From assembly GCA_025449435.1 (NCBI GenBank), contig JANWJO010000044.1, positions 1 to 16,304 on the forward strand: a stretch of DNA of 16,304 nt, given 5' to 3'. Origin of the DNA: Chloroflexota bacterium. Its GTDB lineage: Bacteria > Chloroflexota > UBA4733. Of the stretch, positions 13,579-16,304 are shown one piece after another. The translations under genes were made by a program, and so were the position numbers. A model generated the notes under the pieces. It ran no database searches. It was not told the origin of the DNA and saw only the letters and a program-made list of their open reading frames with translations. How positions within the stretch are numbered: position 1 is the first letter of the stretch; each line of letters begins with the position of its first letter.

Positions 13579-14577
13579 CCCCGCGAAGTCTTGCGTGAAC
13601 ATCTCCTCGAATAGGCCGCCGTTCACCACCCCGATGCCGATGCGTGTAAAACGCGGATCCAGGATGTTCGCCTTGTGCTCAGGACTGTTCATCAAGCCGG
13701 CATCGGCCAGCGCCACATCCGGAGCATAGGCGATGTTCTCGCCGGCAGCGCTGTACTGGATGCCGGCATCGTGCATCCGGTTGAACGGTGTCCGGCCATC
13801 CGGCGTGTTGTGCGAAAAGTAACCGTGGTTGAACATATCCAGGGAATGCATGCGTGCCACGGCCGACAGTTCAGCGTCAAGTTGGAGAGCGGGCGCCCCG
13901 ACGATCTGGCGTTCGCGGTTGACATAGGTAAACATTGCCTGCTCGGCCCCGAGGTCCGGCTGTACTGGAACGCCCGGCGGGATGCGCAACAAGGGCTGAC
14001 CCTGCGTCCCGGCAGCTTCTGGCAGTAGTGTCAGGAGCGATTGGACACCGGTCGTGCCTAGCAACGATTGCGCGCGTGGCACATACGCAGCGGAGGCGCT
14101 AAGAATTGCGCTGCCAATGTGTGTCTCGAGCACCGCTGTACGTAATCCACCGCTGCTAGGAATGGCCACAATGACATTGAGCACTATCGCCAGCCACAGC
14201 AACGTCTTGACCAGCGCCAGCGCAGCGCCGCTCATGCTATCCAAGAAGCCCGCACCAGGAACCCGATCGATGAGCCGGATCGCTGGATTCACCGTGAACG
14301 CAAACACGATCGCGAGCATAATCCAAGCCGCCACGAACGCTGCGGCGAAGCCGCCGATGGTGAGCAACGGCTGTGACCACCCGAAGAAAGTCTGCAAGAG
14401 CGCACTGGCGTTTGGAAAGAAGCGCACGGCGATGACGAACGCGATGGCGACACGGATCAGCTCCGCCGCCTGGAACAGGAACCCGAGCCTGTAGCCTCGC
14501 CAGGTATGTGCGACGAGATAGGCTGCCAGGATCACTTCGATGATGACGGCCGGGGACTCCAGGTTAGTCAAGCTCAA
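13576..14577 (-). CDS. CvpA-like membrane domain fused to a CAP (SCP/PR1) domain
   Basis: A protein of about 333 residues. The N-terminal half (about 10-165) has CvpA (PF02674) character: several hydrophobic helices, an early TWRGYRLGFLFQ turn (the family's 'G..rG...') and the AGFLDSMSGAALALVK segment. After a Pro-rich link comes a CAP domain (about 212-332; PF00188, YkwD type) with HSLDM, YFSH (253-256), GENIA (279-283) and NSPEHKANIL (297-306), ending one strand later. CvpA proteins act in the membrane; CAP domains usually act outside, so the protein likely displays the CAP domain extracellularly. Start is uncertain: TTG at 14577 has AAGG nine bases upstream; the frame extends to 14625. Either start overlaps the end of murI, so the two are translationally coupled. 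The stop lies in repeat copy 2. Confidence 0.85.
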   Translation of the reverse strand: MSLTNLESPAVIIEVILAAYLVAHTWRGYRLGFLFQAAELIRVAIAFVIAVRFFPNASALLQTFFGWSQPLLTIGGFAAAFVAAWIMLAIVFAFTVNPAIRLIDRVPGAGFLDSMSGAALALVKTLLWLAIVLNVIVAIPSSGGLRTAVLETHIGSAILSASAAYVPRAQSLLGTTGVQSLLTLLPEAAGTQGQPLLRIPPGVPVQPDLGAEQAMFTYVNRERQIVGAPALQLDAELSAVARMHSLDMFNHGYFSHNTPDGRTPFNRMHDAGIQYSAAGENIAYAPDVALADAGLMNSPEHKANILDPRFTRIGIGVVNGGLFEEMFTQDFAG

Positions 14578-15364
14578 CGTCGTTGACCTTACCGCAGATG
14601 GGAGCTCCCAGGAAGCGCTCCGCAACTTCCTGGAATTTGCTTGGCCGGTCGGTCACGAAGAACTGATGACTCGGTGTGGCGTCCGGTGGCGCATTGAGGC
14701 CACGAAGCGCCAGTTGCTTCCGCAGTCGCAGCGCTGTCGCGATGCCTGGATCGATCAGCCGGATATCCTCGCCCGCGATGCTGCGCAACAGGTCCTTGAG
14801 GATGGGATAGTGCGTACAGCCCAGGACCAGTGTGTCGATACCCGCTGGTAACAGCGTGCTCAAATACTCCTCGGCGATCAGCCGTGCCGCTGGAGACGTG
14901 TGTGCCCCTTCCTCGACGATGGGGACGAACAGCGGGCAGGCCTTCGACAGCACTTTCGCGTCGGGCAATCGTTTCTTGATAGCGATTTCGTAGGCGCCGC
15001 TCGAGACCGTGCCTTGCGTGCCTATCACGCCGATCACACCGGTACTGCCGTGGGCCGCCGCTGCAGCGCCCGGTTGGATCACGTCCAGCACGGGGATGGC
15101 GAGGTGATGTGCGAGATCGGCATACGCATGCGCCGAGGCCGTGTTGCAGGCGATGACAATGTATTTGACGTTCTTGCCCGCCAGGAAATAGGCATCCTGG
15201 CGGGCAAACTTTTGCACGATGGCGGGGCTACGCGGACCGTACGGTACTCGGGCGGTATCGCCTAGATACACGATGCTTTCTTCTGGCAGATGGCGAAAGA
15301 TCTGCTTGACAACGGTCAAACCGCCCAGCCCCGAGTCGAACACGCCAACTGGCCGGTTATCCAC
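14564..15364 (-). CDS. murI: Glutamate racemase
   Basis: A 266-residue enzyme interconverting L- and D-glutamate in the cytoplasm to supply D-Glu for peptidoglycan. Family landmarks are intact: GVFDSGLGGLTV (7-18, Asp10 and Ser11), GDTARVPYGPRS, the first catalytic Cys73 in ACNTASA, the EEG at 151-153, and the second catalytic Cys183 with His185 in GCTHYP. The length is normal. The GTG start is supported by the family N-terminus (MDNRPVGVFDSG) and by AGGAAG ten bases upstream. It follows the Zn-finger/WGR gene by 68 bases and its end overlaps the start of the CvpA-CAP gene by about 14 bases with the TTG start, so the three form a likely operon. A cell-wall gene next to an exported CAP protein may be a meaningful pairing. 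Confidence 0.96.
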   Translation of the reverse strand: MDNRPVGVFDSGLGGLTVVKQIFRHLPEESIVYLGDTARVPYGPRSPAIVQKFARQDAYFLAGKNVKYIVIACNTASAHAYADLAHHLAIPVLDVIQPGAAAAAHGSTGVIGVIGTQGTVSSGAYEIAIKKRLPDAKVLSKACPLFVPIVEEGAHTSPAARLIAEEYLSTLLPAGIDTLVLGCTHYPILKDLLRSIAGEDIRLIDPGIATALRLRKQLALRGLNAPPDATPSHQFFVTDRPSKFQEVAERFLGAPICGKVNDVELD

Positions 15365-15432
15365 GCGCCAACCACTTCCTCATCGATCTGGATCCAGTGT
15401 ACCGGCGCGTGGAATCGGTCGAGATAAAGGCG

Positions 15433-16011
15433 CTAGGCGCCCTCGTCGACGATGGTGTAGCCGCGCTTCAAGCACGACTCTTTCAAGCGATTGAAGTGTT
15501 CAACCGCCTCTGCCAGCGACACACATGCCTCGGAACGGCGTTGCGCCTGGTCTTGCTCGTCGCGACCCCAGCGGCGGTTCAACGTCACGTTGCCAAACAA
15601 GTCCTGCACCACCATGAGCGTATAGAAGCGTGTCGTCTTGCCCTCGGCGCCGGACCGCACCAGTTTGATGCACAACTCACCCACCTGGACCGATGTGATG
15701 ATCGGCTGCTCCAGTTGCGGTGCTGTGGGGCGTTCGACACCACCCTTGGGCTTGGCCGCGGCTTGGCGGCGGCACTTGTCAGAACAGTACTTGACGCGCT
15801 TGGAGTACATGTAGAACTGTTCGGTGCAGTCATCGTTCGCGCAACACGCTTTGGGCAGATTCGAGTCGATGAACAACATGGTTTGTTCACCTTCCCAGCC
15901 GTAGGCCTTTACAAGCCGCTCAAGCTGTGGCCACAAACCACGATCTGACAGCAAATGGATCTTTTTCCTTAGTGGTAAACGGTCTACTTTTGGCGATATA
16001 GCTACAGACAT
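15433..16011 (-). CDS. Zn-finger plus WGR-domain protein
   Basis: A 192-residue protein. After a basic N-terminus (RKKIHLLSDRGLW) comes a four-Cys treble-clef-like finger: C57-x4-C62, then YMYSKRVKYCSDKC giving C76-x3-C80, close to the CGNR/FCS style of fingers. A Pro/Gln linker is followed by a WGR domain (about 112-188; PF05406): RFYTLMVVQDLFG, the signature RRWGR (146-150), then ACVSLAEAVEHFNRLKESCLKRGY, which matches the family's closing 'f.s.eeA...f..l...K..rGY'. WGR domains in PARPs and bacterial proteins bind DNA ends or nicks, so a nucleic-acid role is likely but unproven. The ATG is used; an in-frame TTG at 16053 with AAGG four bases upstream would add 14 residues. The first part has lower GC than its neighbours. 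It lies upstream of murI in the same direction. Confidence 0.7.
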   Translation of the reverse strand: MSVAISPKVDRLPLRKKIHLLSDRGLWPQLERLVKAYGWEGEQTMLFIDSNLPKACCANDDCTEQFYMYSKRVKYCSDKCRRQAAAKPKGGVERPTAPQLEQPIITSVQVGELCIKLVRSGAEGKTTRFYTLMVVQDLFGNVTLNRRWGRDEQDQAQRRSEACVSLAEAVEHFNRLKESCLKRGYTIVDEGA

Positions 16012-16189
16012 CGAAGCGTACTTTCCCCCAAATTCGCGAATACCAAGTGCCAACGTGCCTTACAACAACGTGGACGAGAACGCCAGGCGCACGTCTCCCC
16101 ACAGCTCGAGAAGCGGCATGGATGCGATCAGCGGACGAACAACGCCACTACGTGCGCCATCCAGGCATGCGATGAGCAAGCGATCGCCA

Positions 16190-16215
16190 CACGTCAAACG
16201 CCGTTGATTGACGTG
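16190..16215. promoter_or_regulatory. Dyad CACGTCAA-N10-TTGACGTG, candidate operator
   Basis: Perfect 8-bp arms with a 10-base spacer lie about 180 bases upstream of the Zn-finger/WGR gene. The arms share the CGTCA/TGACG core with the dyad before ftsK, but the spacing differs. On the minus strand the arm gives TTGACG, usable as a -35. The 290 bases between the WGR gene and the window edge contain no ORF I can support; short open frames exist on both strands and overlap each other. Confidence 0.35.
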
Positions 16216-16304
16216 CACTGCAGACCGTGGAGTGTGCTCACGCTCCCCTGGCGTGACGATGCGGCCCTACTCGAGGTACGTTCTACCCGCTGCGGCATCA
16301 GCCC

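Noticed and set aside
16054..16304. Short open frames at the right end (about 50-70 codons minus strand, and a plus-strand frame running off the edge)
   Set aside because: They overlap each other, third-position GC is not distinctive, and no family or ribosome binding site supports either.

Overview
The window is GC-rich, makes frequent use of GTG and TTG start codons, and carries a gene mix (secreted DUF1800/DUF1501 pair, COG0701 permease, CvpA-CAP fusion, G-rich intergenic repeats) that fits an environmental bacterium, most likely a member of the Chloroflexota. That placement is an inference from gene content and style; no rRNA, tRNA or other phylogenetic marker is present to prove it. No CRISPR array, insertion sequence or prophage is visible.

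Layout. 1-1583 (+): the tail of an unidentified gene, then a Wzx-like polysaccharide flippase. 1580-2125 (-): an RmlC-like cupin sugar epimerase family gene, convergent with the flippase. 2256-3020 (+): a short-chain dehydrogenase/reductase. 3148-3753 (+): a small secreted Thr-rich protein ending in LPHTG. 3855-7866 (-): an aminoglycoside-phosphotransferase-like kinase, then the DUF1800 and DUF1501 export-associated pair. 8031-9281 (+): a COG0701 permease with a His-rich tail. 9278-9967 (-): Maf nucleotide pyrophosphatase. 10132-12555 (+): FtsK/SpoIIIE DNA translocase, then a hypothetical membrane-anchored protein (12660-13346). 13576-16011 (-): a three-gene run of Zn-finger/WGR protein, glutamate racemase MurI and a CvpA-CAP fusion.

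How the genes fit together. The left end looks like the edge of a surface-polysaccharide locus (flippase plus sugar epimerase family protein). The centre is devoted to exported proteins and a metal or metalloid permease. The right half holds cell-cycle and cell-wall functions: Maf, FtsK and MurI, with a membrane-anchored CAP protein translationally close to MurI.

The most unusual structure is not a gene. Two copies of a G/C-rich intergenic repeat sit between convergent genes, each filling the space between the two stop codons (3754-3857 and 13347-13578). The other two convergent junctions are instead 4-bp CTAG stop-stop overlaps. One repeat lies directly after an LPHTG motif that lacks the hydrophobic anchor a sortase substrate needs, which suggests the repeat may have cut off the gene's end. 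Several perfect dyads in the intergenic regions are candidate operators. I did not find a complete, clearly new multi-gene system; the leading candidates for follow-up are the repeat family, the Zn-finger/WGR protein, the CvpA-CAP fusion and the kinase-DUF1800-DUF1501 cluster.
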